DNA of 64,000 nucleotides from Caballeronia sp. dw_276 (GTDB lineage Bacteria; Pseudomonadota; Gammaproteobacteria; Burkholderiales; Burkholderiaceae): NCBI RefSeq assembly GCF_018449635.1, contig NZ_JAAVUV010000002.1, forward strand, positions 434,001 to 498,000, in the 5' to 3' direction. The first letter of the stretch is position 1; every line of letters starts with the position of its first letter. The notes under the pieces were generated by a model. It was not told the origin of the DNA, made no database searches, and saw nothing but the letters and a program-made list of their open reading frames with translations. Positions 45,718 through 53,928 of the stretch are shown here, in pieces. Both the position numbers and the translations under genes were made by a program.

Positions 45718-46122
45718 ATGGCAACGCGCAACGTGGTTTTTCCCGCCGGGCGTCAGGCGCTCTATGAACGCAATCGCTATTCGCCCGCGATCCGGTCCAA
45801 TGGTTTTCTGTTCGTGTCGGGCCAAGTTGGCAGCCGCGAAGACGGCTCGCCCGAGCCCGATCTAGCGACACAGGTCCGGCGCGCCTTCGACAACCTGAAC
45901 GCAGTTCTGGCGGCCGCAAGCTGCACGTTCGACGACGTGGTTGACGTGACGGTCTTCATGGTCGATCCCGAATTGAACTTCGAGACGATCTGGAAGGTCG
46001 TGCCCGAGTATTGGGGCGACGCGCCGCACCCGACGCTCACCGCAGTCGGCGTGACCTGGCTGTATGGATTTCACTTCGAGATCAAGGTGATCGCGAAGTT
46101 GCCGGAAGGCGCTGGAAGCTGA
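45718..46122 (+). CDS. RidA-family protein
   Basis: 134 residues from the ATG at 45718 (GGAGG upstream); the Met four codons earlier overlaps the Shine-Dalgarno. The family hydrolyses reactive enamine/imine intermediates from PLP enzymes. Features are NRYSPAIRSNGFLFVSGQVGS, VRRAFDNLNAVLAAAS, VVDVTVFMVDPELNFETIW and HPTLTAVGVTWLYGFHFEIKVIAKLP. The family's Arg in the C-terminal R-x-x-V-x-V motif is not obvious here (TAVGVTWL), so deaminase activity is uncertain. It lies near dgdA, a PLP enzyme, but is controlled separately. Confidence 0.88.
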   Translation: MATRNVVFPAGRQALYERNRYSPAIRSNGFLFVSGQVGSREDGSPEPDLATQVRRAFDNLNAVLAAASCTFDDVVDVTVFMVDPELNFETIWKVVPEYWGDAPHPTLTAVGVTWLYGFHFEIKVIAKLPEGAGS

Positions 46123-46126
46123 CCGG

Positions 46127-46414
46127 TCATGTCCCGGCGAGGCAATTTTCGCTTAGAAAATCGATGACCTCACGGATCGCGCCGGGGCTCGCCGAGTAGA
46201 AGATGAACGTTCGCTCGCGGCGCGCGAACACGAGATTCGCGCGCAACATGTCTTTTAAATGGAAAGACAGGCTGGACGGAACGATCCCCAGCTTTTCGGA
46301 AACCTCACCGGCGGACATTCCGCGCGGCCCCGCCGTCATCAGTACTTTGAAAACAGCCAATCGCGACCTGTGCGCTATGGCGCTCAACGCGAGCATCCTG
46401 GCATCTGCGTCCAT
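46127..46414 (-). CDS. ArsR-family winged-helix repressor
   Basis: 95 residues from the ATG at 46414; the longer frame above is a shadow of the SDR. The fold is the ArsR/SmtB type: MLALSAIAHRSRLAVFKVLM then GMSAGEVSEKLGIVPSSLSFHLKDMLRANLVFARRERTFIFYS. No Cys metal site is present, so it likely senses something other than a metal. It follows the SDR gene by 46 bp on the same strand and may be co-transcribed. Confidence 0.9.
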   Translation of the reverse strand: MDADARMLALSAIAHRSRLAVFKVLMTAGPRGMSAGEVSEKLGIVPSSLSFHLKDMLRANLVFARRERTFIFYSASPGAIREVIDFLSENCLAGT

Positions 46415-46460
46415 TAGTGTTGCTCGTCGTAGTCGATTGGCCGGCCTGTCAGTGCGTTGC

Positions 46461-47210
46461 TCAAATCTGCGCCATGCCGCCGTCGACGGGAAGATCGATT
46501 CCCGCAACAAAGCTGCTGTCATCTGACGCGAGGAACAGCGCTGCGGCGGCAAGCTCCTCCGGGCGCCCCATGCGGCCAAGCGGAATGGCCTGCGCAAAGG
46601 TTTCCCGCAACTTGTCCGACTCTTCCTTCGTCTCGAATTGCGAGTCGATAATCGGCGTATCGACCGGTCCCGGGCTCAACGTATTCACGCGAATTCCGCG
46701 GTCCTTGAGTTCGAGCGTCCAGGTCCGCGCAAACGAGCGGACCGCCGCTTTGGACGCACTGTACGCAGCATAGGACGCAATCGCCTTCAAATTGGCTATA
46801 GACGAAGCGAGGATGATCGACCCGCCTTGGCCCATCAACGGCAACGCTTTTTGCACTGTGAACAACAGGCCTTTCGTGTTGATGCCGAAGGTTTTATCGA
46901 AATGTTCCGGGCTGATCTGATCGATGGTCTGAAGTTCGATAAACCCCGAGTTCGCAAACAGCACGTCGATCACGCCTTTGGTTTCCTTGACCTTGGCATA
47001 CAGGCGATCGAGATCGCCCTGGTCCGTGACGTCGCCCTGAACCGCAACGACATTGCGGCCAATTGCTTCAACGGCTTTATCGAGTTCCGCCTGTCGCCGT
47101 CCCGTAATGAAGACGAATGCGCCTTCTTCCACAAACCGCTTCGCCGTCGCGAAACCAATACCGCTGCTGCCGCCCGTGATGACCGCTACCTTGCCTTCTA
47201 ACCTGGACAT
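46461..47210 (-). CDS. Short-chain dehydrogenase/reductase
   Basis: 249 residues from the ATG at 47210 (GGGA upstream); the longer frame extends into the leader. Classical SDR signatures are VITGGSSGIGFATAKRF, ANSGFIEL, the Ser in ILASSIANL and SYAAYSASKAAV with Tyr and Lys. The C-terminus (AALFLASDDSSFVAGIDLPV) is typical of glucose-dehydrogenase-like members. It heads a pair with the ArsR repressor. Substrate unknown. Confidence 0.92.
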   Translation of the reverse strand: MSRLEGKVAVITGGSSGIGFATAKRFVEEGAFVFITGRRQAELDKAVEAIGRNVVAVQGDVTDQGDLDRLYAKVKETKGVIDVLFANSGFIELQTIDQISPEHFDKTFGINTKGLLFTVQKALPLMGQGGSIILASSIANLKAIASYAAYSASKAAVRSFARTWTLELKDRGIRVNTLSPGPVDTPIIDSQFETKEESDKLRETFAQAIPLGRMGRPEELAAAALFLASDDSSFVAGIDLPVDGGMAQI

Positions 47211-47469
47211 GATGATTCCCAATGAGAACGTTGTATGTGTGTCGAGCAGTGATGCCCGACCCCGAGACAAAGTTATCGGGATCGTTTGGGAACGGCTACG
47301 GACGCTTTCGAATAACGCGAATTCCACGCAGGAATAAATGACCCTTGATGGATGCATTCCTTCCCGGAATAAGCGTTATGTGCTTGAGATCCCTTCCGGA
47401 TCGAATGACCACGGAAGATGATTCGATCCGTCGCAAGCAGATCGTCAACTCATACAGCAAGGGGTATTT

Positions 47470-48153
47470 ATGTCGCTTCAGGAAAAACTGGACGCTTTCA
47501 AGGCTGACTTCAAGGGCGGGAAAGCGCCCTACTTCGCGCCGCCGGAAATTCATCCGGTAATGGAACGGGCCACTGCCGAACTCGTCGCATCCGGCCAGGC
47601 ACGCAATGCATTGAAAGCCGGCGACATTGCGCCGGAATTCACACTCAATGATTCGGATGGCGAACTGATTTCATCGGCCGCGTTGCTTGAGAAAGGGCCC
47701 TTGGTGATCAGTTTTTATCGCGGAGCGTGGTGTCCTTACTGCAACCTCGAATTGCAGGCACTGGAGACATCGCTGACAGCTTTCAAGGAGTACGGCGCCA
47801 GTCTGGTCGCCATTTCGCCCCAGAACGCAGTCAATAGCCGCAAGTCGATTCGCACCAATAATCTGAGCTTCCCGATCCTGATCGATACCCATAACGACTT
47901 AGCCGATGCATTCGGAATCCGGTTCGAGCTTCCCGGCTATCTGGTGGATCTATACAAGGCACTGAAGAACGATCTCCCCGCGTTCAATGGCGACGGTAGC
48001 TGGACTTTGCCGATGCCCGCGCGTTACATAATCGGACAGGACGGCACGATTCTTTATGCGGAGGTCAACCCGGACTATACGCATCGGCCTGAACCCGAGG
48101 ACATGCTTCCGGTGCTTCGCCAGCATGCCGTCACGGCAGGCAAGTTGGACTAG
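47470..48153 (+). CDS. Peroxiredoxin-like (AhpC/TSA) protein
   Basis: 227 residues. The core is LVISFYRGAWCPYCNLELQA with Cys88 and Cys91 as a CPYC motif, more thioredoxin-like than the single peroxidatic Cys of AhpC, then LVAISPQNAVNSRKS and ILIDTHNDLADAFGIRF. The family reduces peroxides. An added N-terminus of about 50 residues (MSLQEKLDAFKADFKGGK) is shared with other bacterial members of the AhpC/TSA group. The 3' end overlaps the convergent LysR gene by 4 bp. Confidence 0.9.
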   Translation: MSLQEKLDAFKADFKGGKAPYFAPPEIHPVMERATAELVASGQARNALKAGDIAPEFTLNDSDGELISSAALLEKGPLVISFYRGAWCPYCNLELQALETSLTAFKEYGASLVAISPQNAVNSRKSIRTNNLSFPILIDTHNDLADAFGIRFELPGYLVDLYKALKNDLPAFNGDGSWTLPMPARYIIGQDGTILYAEVNPDYTHRPEPEDMLPVLRQHAVTAGKLD

Positions 48154-49061
48154 GACTTTGTGGCCACGCGCGACTCCACACCGGCTAGCGTTTCTTCGAC
48201 AAAAGCAACGAACGCCCTCGCTTTGGCGCTCGCCATGCGTCCGGTCGGAAAGAGCGCCCACAGATCAACGCCGGGAAGGCTCCAGTCGTCGAGCACGGTT
48301 ATGACTTCGCCACTTGCAAGCTCCGGCGCCAGCATCCACTCGGAGGTGACGGCTAGGCCCATACCGGCAAGCACGGCCGCACGCACGCCCTCCGCGGCGG
48401 TAACCCGCACGCGCCCGGAAACCACCACGGAAGTCTGCGCCGCGTCGCGAACAAACGACCATGCCGATCCGCCGCCACCTTGTTCGTAAATGACCGCCTG
48501 ATGAGACGACAAGTCCGCCGGCGTCCGTGGTGTGCCCGCTTTGGCGAAATATGCGGGCGTACCGAACACTCCTCGCGGGCTCGTGCCAATCTTGCGCGCG
48601 GTCATGGATGAGTCGTCCAGTGCACCCATTCTCAGGGCGACATCGACGCCGCGTTCAAGCAGGTCGACGTTTTCATCGTCGAGAATGATGTCGATGCTCA
48701 GCTCCGGATTGGCGTCCAGGAACACCGGCAGCCTAGGGACGACGTGCAGCCGGGCAAAGGTGACCGCCGCCGATACCCTGAGACGCCCGGCCAGCCTGCT
48801 GGCGGCGCCCTTTGCTGCGAAGTCGGCTTCATCGGCTTGTTCGATTGCGCGTCTCGCGTGCTCGTAATAGGCCTGGCCGGCCTCTGTGGGGGTGAGGCCG
48901 CGAGTGGACCGGAGCAACAATCTCACGCCCAGGCGATCTTCGAGCTGCGCAATCGCCTTCGATACAGCCGGCTGCCCGATGTCGAGCAGCCTCGCCGCCG
49001 CCGAAAACGATCCGGATTCGACCACGGACACAAACGTCTCCATTCCGGTCATTCGGTCCAC
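48150..49061 (-). CDS. LysR-family transcriptional regulator
   Basis: 303 residues from the GTG at 49061 (AAAAAGGAG upstream); a TTG at 49094 and an ATG at 49052 are the alternatives. Winged helix: METFVSVVESGSFSAAARLL then DIGQPAVSKAIAQLEDRLG. CrgA-like effector domain with LRVSAAVTFARLHVVPRLPVF. It follows the VOC gene on the same strand and converges on the peroxiredoxin; the target is not obvious. Confidence 0.9.
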   Translation of the reverse strand: MDRMTGMETFVSVVESGSFSAAARLLDIGQPAVSKAIAQLEDRLGVRLLLRSTRGLTPTEAGQAYYEHARRAIEQADEADFAAKGAASRLAGRLRVSAAVTFARLHVVPRLPVFLDANPELSIDIILDDENVDLLERGVDVALRMGALDDSSMTARKIGTSPRGVFGTPAYFAKAGTPRTPADLSSHQAVIYEQGGGGSAWSFVRDAAQTSVVVSGRVRVTAAEGVRAAVLAGMGLAVTSEWMLAPELASGEVITVLDDWSLPGVDLWALFPTGRMASAKARAFVAFVEETLAGVESRVATKS

Positions 49062-49163
49062 CGCGCGCTCCTTTTTGTCATGTAACGCTCGCAAAGCAAT
49101 CTGGAACTTGCCATGCTATCAGGAGCGATTCATAAAGGCCGCCGGGATGTCCAGTTCGTTCCG

Positions 49164-49637
49164 CTAACCCGCCGTTCCCGAATACGCGGCTCTCAGCGCG
49201 GCAGCGTCGAACTTGATCATTTTCATCATGGCTTCGGCAACGCGCGTGGCCTTCACGTGATCCGTGTCGGCCATCATTTCGATAAGATCGGCCGGAATGA
49301 TCTGCCACGAAACGCCGAAGCGGTCTTTCAGCCAGCCGCACGCTTCGGGTGAACCACCGCCCTCGAGGAGCGCGTCCCAGTAGCGGTCGAGTTCTTCCTG
49401 GCTGTCACAAGTGACCACCAAGGAGACGGAGTGATTGAACGGGTCGCCTCCGCCGGAGCTCATGGCAAAAAAGGGTTGCCCAAACAGAACAAACTCGACG
49501 AGCTTCGTGGAACCCGCGCTCGTCACCGCTGTTTTCCGGACGACGCGCGAGTCCGGAAAAATCCCGGCATAGAAAGCGGCGGCCTCTTCAGCGTCGTTCG
49601 AATACCAGAGAAAAGGCGTGATCTTTTGAATCGTCAT
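49164..49637 (-). CDS. VOC-family protein (PhnB-like)
   Basis: 157 residues. Two beta-alpha-beta-beta-beta halves typical of vicinal oxygen chelate proteins: ITPFLWYSNDAEEAAAFYAG and GGGDPFNHSVSLVVTCDSQEELDRYWDALLEGG with the GRFGVSWQIIPADLIEMM-like segment (KDRFGVSWQI). Members include the misnamed 3-demethylubiquinone methyltransferase-like set. CAGGAGATTGCA precedes the ATG. Function unknown. Confidence 0.9.
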   Translation of the reverse strand: MTIQKITPFLWYSNDAEEAAAFYAGIFPDSRVVRKTAVTSAGSTKLVEFVLFGQPFFAMSSGGGDPFNHSVSLVVTCDSQEELDRYWDALLEGGGSPEACGWLKDRFGVSWQIIPADLIEMMADTDHVKATRVAEAMMKMIKFDAAALRAAYSGTAG

Positions 49638-49777
49638 TGCAATCTCCTGTCAGTGTTGGCGGAATGCGGGGTGAACCGCATGCCACCAAAGAGACGACGA
49701 ACGAAGAGCATCGAAATCGACATGCAGAACGGAAAAATCAAATTTCTGCTTATTTTCAAATGGTTTCCGGTTCGTGC

Positions 49778-50566
49778 TTATCGGATCAAACCGCGAGTCG
49801 AGCGGACGAGAAAGTCATAGAACGGCTTGACTTCGGCGTGGGCGTTTGCAATCTCGGCGATCTCCGGCTTCGCTTCCTCAAGCGTATTTCCGCTTCTATA
49901 AAGCACCTTGTAGGCATTGCGGATGGCGTGTATTGCTTCCTTGCTGAAGCCGCGGCGCTGCAGACCCGTTGTGTTCACGCCGTTCGGTGAAGCGTGATTG
50001 CCCTGGGCGATGATGAATGGCGGCACATCCTGCGCAACGCCGGAACAGCCGCCGACCATGACGTGTGCTCCGATCACACAGAATTGATGAACCGCGCACA
50101 TGCCGCCGATGATCACGTAATCGTCTACGATCACATGGCCGCCCAGCGTTGCATTATTTGCCAGAATGCAATGATTGCTGACAACGCAATCGTGCGCGAT
50201 ATGGGCGTTGACCATCAGCAGGTTGTCGTTGCCGACCTTGGTGATGCCGCCACCCTGAACCGTGCCTCGATGGATCGTGACGCTCTCGCGAATCCTGTTT
50301 CGGTCGCCTATTTCCACCAGCGTCGGCTCTCCGGCGTATTTCAGGTCCTGATTGTCTTCGCCAATCGTGGCGAAGGGGTAAATCGTATTATCCCGGCCAA
50401 TACGGGTATGACCGCTCACAACGACATGGGACTTGAGAATCGTTCCCGCACCGATCTCGGCATCGCCGCCGATAACGCAGTACGGGCCAATGCGAACACC
50501 GGCGCCGATAACAGCTCCGTCCTCAATGACCGCGGTGGGATGGATGACAGCTGTTGCATCAATCAT
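49778..50566 (-). CDS. lpxA: Orphan LpxA, UDP-N-acetylglucosamine O-acyltransferase
   Basis: 262 residues from the ATG at 50566 (a longer frame runs to 50659), the same length as E. coli LpxA. It makes the first lipid A intermediate from UDP-GlcNAc and 3-hydroxyacyl-ACP. Left-handed beta-helix hexapeptides run through residues 1-190; the catalytic His125 is in NAHIAHDC and Gly173, the E. coli chain-length residue, is conserved. The ending RSTRGLIR and the [19 protein letters not shown] segment are far closer to the enterobacterial enzyme than to the usual betaproteobacterial one as I remember it. It lies outside any lpxD-fabZ-lpxB context and looks imported. Confidence 0.93.
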   Translation of the reverse strand: MIDATAVIHPTAVIEDGAVIGAGVRIGPYCVIGGDAEIGAGTILKSHVVVSGHTRIGRDNTIYPFATIGEDNQDLKYAGEPTLVEIGDRNRIRESVTIHRGTVQGGGITKVGNDNLLMVNAHIAHDCVVSNHCILANNATLGGHVIVDDYVIIGGMCAVHQFCVIGAHVMVGGCSGVAQDVPPFIIAQGNHASPNGVNTTGLQRRGFSKEAIHAIRNAYKVLYRSGNTLEEAKPEIAEIANAHAEVKPFYDFLVRSTRGLIR

Positions 50567-50730
50567 CAAAATTGCCTCATGAAAACGCCGCCCTCGGTCT
50601 CGTGGCACAGAGTGCATTGATGGCGGCTGGATATGCGCGATTATATTGGGCCGCCGCAAGCACGTGCCGATGACCTTTCGCCTCAGTATCGCGGAGGGAA
50701 ACCAAAAACACGGAAAACCCGCTCGGCGAA

Positions 50731-50774
50731 AACATACATACAGTTAAACTGTACAGTTTGACTGTATGTATGTT
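50731..50774. promoter_or_regulatory. 44-bp palindromic operator before the MarR gene
   Basis: Left arm 50731-50752 and right arm 50753-50774 are reverse complements at 21 of 22 positions; the repeats read AACATACATACAGT and ACTGTATGTATGTT at the ends, and AAACTGTACAGTTT spans the centre. It ends 11 bp before the ATG of the MarR gene, the normal place for a self-repressed promoter. Confidence 0.85.
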
Positions 50775-50785
50775 AGTCTCGGCTC

Positions 50786-51238
50786 ATGGCCAAACAAGCA
50801 CCCACGTCAGAAACCCCAGAATTGACCGCTCTTGCTGGTGAGCTGCGTATTTCCGTCGGCAAGCTGATTCGGCGGCTGCGGGAGCAGGCGCATCCCGGCG
50901 ACTTCACCTCCGCCCAGAAGTCGGTTCTCCTGCGTCTCGATCGCGACGGGCCCGCAACCGTCTCCACGCTCGCCCGGGCCGAGAGCGTGCGTCCGCAATC
51001 CATGCGCATCACGGTGGCCGGCCTGGAATCCATTGGGGCGATCAGTGGCGAGCCAGACCCAGCCGATGGCCGGAAAACGCTCATCGCCCTGACGCCCACT
51101 TTCCGAAAGTCCATCAAGGCCAGCCGCGCCGCCAAAGAAGATTGGCTCTTCCGCGCCCTGCAAGCGCAACTGTCGCCCCAGGAACAGGACGAGCTCGCTT
51201 CGGCAGTGAAACTGCTGCAGCGCCTCGCCGACTTCTGA
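50786..51238 (+). CDS. MarR-family transcriptional regulator
   Basis: 150 residues with the MarR winged helix: ISVGKLIRRLREQAHPGDFT, SAQKSVLLRLDRDGPATVSTL, ARAESVRPQSMRITVAGLES then GAISGEPDPADGRKTLIALT. The upstream 44-bp palindrome is the probable operator. The gene leads a group with a small membrane protein and an MFS exporter, the typical layout for drug or phenolic efflux control by MarR. A remnant of an isochorismatase gene lies right after it. Confidence 0.93.
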   Translation: MAKQAPTSETPELTALAGELRISVGKLIRRLREQAHPGDFTSAQKSVLLRLDRDGPATVSTLARAESVRPQSMRITVAGLESIGAISGEPDPADGRKTLIALTPTFRKSIKASRAAKEDWLFRALQAQLSPQEQDELASAVKLLQRLADF

Positions 51239-51266
51239 GCCATTTCCAGACCCTTTCAGGATAACC

Positions 51267-51338
51267 ATGGCCCTCTCCACGCTCGATCCGAACACCGCGC
51301 TTATCGTTATCGATCTGCTCAAAACAGGGAGCGCCTGA
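51267..51338 (+). pseudogene. N-terminal remnant of an isochorismatase-family hydrolase
   Basis: An ATG at 51267 with TCAGGA upstream starts a 23-codon frame, MALSTLDPNTALIVIDLLK, that then stops at 51336. This is the N-terminus of cysteine hydrolases of the isochorismatase family, whose catalytic Asp sits in VIDL. The other roughly 160 residues are gone and the next gene starts three bases after the stop. The break is at about 51318-51325, which points to an internal deletion that fused the leader to the next cistron. Confidence 0.7.
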
Positions 51339-51340
51339 AA

Positions 51341-51670
51341 ATGAACTTGATGCATCTCGTGTCGTACTTCTTCGGTGGCGTCTTTTTCACGAACGCCGTG
51401 CCGCATTTTGTCAGCGGCGTGAGGGGGGAACCGTTTCAGAGCCCGTTCGCCAAGCCGCGGGGACAAGGGCTTTCGTCGTCGATGGTGAATGTGCTCTGGG
51501 GCTTTTTTAATATCGTAGTCAGCTACATGCTGGTCTGCCGCGTCGGCGATTTCGGATTGAAGATCACGGGCGATGCCGTTGCGTTCGGGCTTGGCATCCT
51601 GGCCATGGGACTGCTGTGCGCGCGGCTGTTTGGCCGCTTCCATGGCGGTGACAAGCCAGGACATTCATGA
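51341..51670 (+). CDS. Small membrane protein of unknown function
   Basis: 109 residues with three or four hydrophobic stretches (about 5-20, 48-66 and 75-97: VAFGLGILAMGLLCARLFG). The sequence FFGGVFFTNAVPHFVSGVRGEPFQSPFAKPRGQGLSS is a pattern seen in bacterial hypothetical membrane proteins. It starts right after the isochorismatase remnant and its stop overlaps the MFS start (ATGA), so it is translated with the transporter and may assist it. Confidence 0.75.
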   Translation: MNLMHLVSYFFGGVFFTNAVPHFVSGVRGEPFQSPFAKPRGQGLSSSMVNVLWGFFNIVVSYMLVCRVGDFGLKITGDAVAFGLGILAMGLLCARLFGRFHGGDKPGHS

Positions 51671-52920
51671 GCGCAGCGGCCACAGGCATGTTTCGTTCGC
51701 TGAAAAGCTACAACTATCGGGTGTGGGCAGCCGGCGCGCTGGTGTCCAACATCGGAACCTGGATGCAGCGCACGGCCCAGGACTGGCTTGTGCTCACGCA
51801 GCTTACCCATCACAACGCATCGGCTGTGGGGGTGGTCATGTCCCTCCAGTTCGGCCCGCAGTTTCTGCTGCTGCCTTTTACGGGCTACGCGGCCGACCAT
51901 TACAACCAACGCAGGCTCCTGATCGCTACGCAGGCAGCAATGGGCGCGCTTGCCTTGGCGTTGGGCGTGCTCACTGTTACCGGCGTCGTCCGTCTGTGGC
52001 ACGTCTATGTCTTTGCCTTTTTGTCCGGCAGCGCTGCAGCATTCGATGCCCCCGTGCGCCAGACCTTCGTCGCAGAACTGGTCGGCGACGAGGACCTGGC
52101 GAATGCGGTCGCGCTCAATTCGACCTCGTTCAATGGCGCGCGGATGATCGGACCGGCGGTTGCCGGTATGGTCATCGCTTCGGTCGGGACCGGCTGGGCG
52201 TTCATGATCAACGGCGTCAGTTTTATCGCGGTCCTCGCCTCCTTGTCGTTGTTCCGCGTCTCCGAACTGCGTGCGAACGTGAGGGCTCGCCGCACCAAAG
52301 GCAGCTTCACCGAAGGATTTCGCTACGTTTGGTCCCGGCCCGACCTCAAGGCGATCCTGGTCATGCTGTTCCTGATCGGCACCTTCGGACTGAACTTCCC
52401 GATCTTCATCTCGACCATGGCCGTCGGCGTCTTTCATACCGATGCGCGCGGTTATGGGCTGTTGTCATCGATCATGGCCATCGGCACGATCTCGGGCGCG
52501 CTGCTTGCGGCCGGCCGTGGCACGCCTCGGTTTGTTTCGCTGTTGATCGGCGCCCTGACGTTCGGACTAGGCTGCACGCTTGCCGCCATCGCGCCGAACT
52601 ACTGGCTGTTCGCAGGTGCGCTGGTTGTCATCGGCGTGGCGGCCCTGACCATCACCAACGCGACCAACACGCTGATGCAGCTCTCGACCGAACCCGCCAT
52701 GCGAGGACGCGTGATGGCATTGCGCCTTGGCATCGCGCTCGGTGGCACGCCGATTGGCGCGCCGATCGTGGGCTGGATCGCCGACCATCCCGGCCCGCGC
52801 TGGTCACTTGGCGTAGGTGCTGCATCGGGTTTTCTCGCGGCCGCTGTGGCCGCTTACGCGATGACGCAGCGGGTTCATCGACCTCGCCAGTGTGGAGCGG
52901 ACGCGTCCAACCTTCGTTGA
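51667..52920 (+). CDS. MFS transporter (EntS-like, MFS_3)
   Basis: 417 residues with about 12 membrane helices. It begins MFRSLKSYNYRVWAAGALVS then NIGTWMQRTAQDWLV, the MFS_3 pattern of siderophore and drug exporters such as EntS. The helix 4-5 segment FLSGSAAAFDAPVRQTFVAELVG and central loop ARRTKGSFTEGFRYVWSRPDL fit. It is the last gene of the MarR-controlled group; the substrate could be a phenolic or antibiotic. The former isochorismatase in the same group hints at aromatic metabolism. Confidence 0.9.
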   Translation: MSAAATGMFRSLKSYNYRVWAAGALVSNIGTWMQRTAQDWLVLTQLTHHNASAVGVVMSLQFGPQFLLLPFTGYAADHYNQRRLLIATQAAMGALALALGVLTVTGVVRLWHVYVFAFLSGSAAAFDAPVRQTFVAELVGDEDLANAVALNSTSFNGARMIGPAVAGMVIASVGTGWAFMINGVSFIAVLASLSLFRVSELRANVRARRTKGSFTEGFRYVWSRPDLKAILVMLFLIGTFGLNFPIFISTMAVGVFHTDARGYGLLSSIMAIGTISGALLAAGRGTPRFVSLLIGALTFGLGCTLAAIAPNYWLFAGALVVIGVAALTITNATNTLMQLSTEPAMRGRVMALRLGIALGGTPIGAPIVGWIADHPGPRWSLGVGAASGFLAAAVAAYAMTQRVHRPRQCGADASNLR

Positions 52921-52944
52921 CGAAGGACGGACGCTTTTCGATAC

Positions 52945-53568
52945 TCACTTCAGCGGCAGCATGGTCACGCCCACGATGATCAGCACCGCTCCGCCACAAC
53001 GTTTGATCAGAAGCATGCGGTCATGCGCGCAGATTTTCCGGTGAAGCAGATGCGTTGCGACCGCGTACACCGACATGACCAGCACGACGACCGCCGCATC
53101 GATTGCCAGAAGAGTGCCGAGTTGAGGGAGCAAGGCGGAGCGTACATCGACGAGGCCGGGAATCACGGCGGCAAAGAATCCGAGCGTATTCGGATTCGCA
53201 GCCGACACCGCCGATGCCTCCAGGAACAACGCCATACGCCGTTTGCGCGCGCTTGCGGCCGGCTGCGGCAACGTCCCTGGCTTGCGCCGCACCACGAAAG
53301 CCTTGATGCCGAGATAGATCAGATAAGCCGCGCCGGCAGCCCTGAGCACGATCAACAACAGCGGCGATGCACTCAGCAACGCACTAAGTCCAAGCATGAT
53401 GCCGGTCGCCATCGCGATGCGCGCGCTCAGGTTTCCAGACAGCGTGAACGCCGCCGATGACAAGCCGTATCGCGATGTGTTGCGAACCATCAGCAATGCA
53501 TTCGGACCGGGCGAGCCGGTGGCCGCGAGCGTCGCGGTGGCGAAGGCGATCCACGCTCCGGCCGGCAT
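52945..53568 (-). CDS. LysE-family exporter
   Basis: 207 residues from the ATG at 53568; a TTG at 53613 would add 15 unrelated residues. Six membrane helices with the family start MPAGAWIAFATATLAATGSP then GPNALLMVRNTSRYGL, and AAGAAYLIYLGIKAFVVRR in the middle. LysE/RhtB proteins export amino acids or related compounds. It converges on the MFS gene. It lies 360 bp from the AlaE gene on the same strand, so the window has two neighbouring amino-acid exporters. Confidence 0.9.
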   Translation of the reverse strand: MPAGAWIAFATATLAATGSPGPNALLMVRNTSRYGLSSAAFTLSGNLSARIAMATGIMLGLSALLSASPLLLIVLRAAGAAYLIYLGIKAFVVRRKPGTLPQPAASARKRRMALFLEASAVSAANPNTLGFFAAVIPGLVDVRSALLPQLGTLLAIDAAVVVLVMSVYAVATHLLHRKICAHDRMLLIKRCGGAVLIIVGVTMLPLK

Positions 53569-53928
53569 CTCAGGATTCACGCGCGGTTGAAGGAGCCGAA
53601 AAAATTCGGGCAAGGCGGCATGACAAGCGGATTGACATCGCGGCTCCTCGTGAGTCGATGCGGTGTGCGGATTTCCAGCGTTGCATCAATGGAATCGCCT
53701 GACCGGGACTTCATTGTTCTTGATTGGCTCGGGCGGTCACAGCCTCATTGCGCAGCCCTCCGATGGGAGGGACTCAGGCACGATCAAAGCGCCGCCTGTA
53801 CATAGAACTGGCCGGACTCCGAATTTATTCCCGGTCGATGAAAGAAAGAACGCGGGGGGGACGCCGACAAGGGCGATTGCGCTGCCGCGCATTTGTCTGG
53901 AGTGAAAGGCGGGCCAAACCTAACGGGA
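53569..53928. other. Intergenic region between LysE and AlaE genes
   Basis: 360 bp with only short frames that overlap each other and lack ribosome-binding sites. It presumably contains the lysE-type promoter. Nothing further was recognised. Confidence 0.4.

Noticed and set aside
53587-53905. Overlapping short frames between LysE and AlaE genes
   Set aside because: Three frames of similar quality overlap, none with a ribosome-binding site or a recognisable segment.
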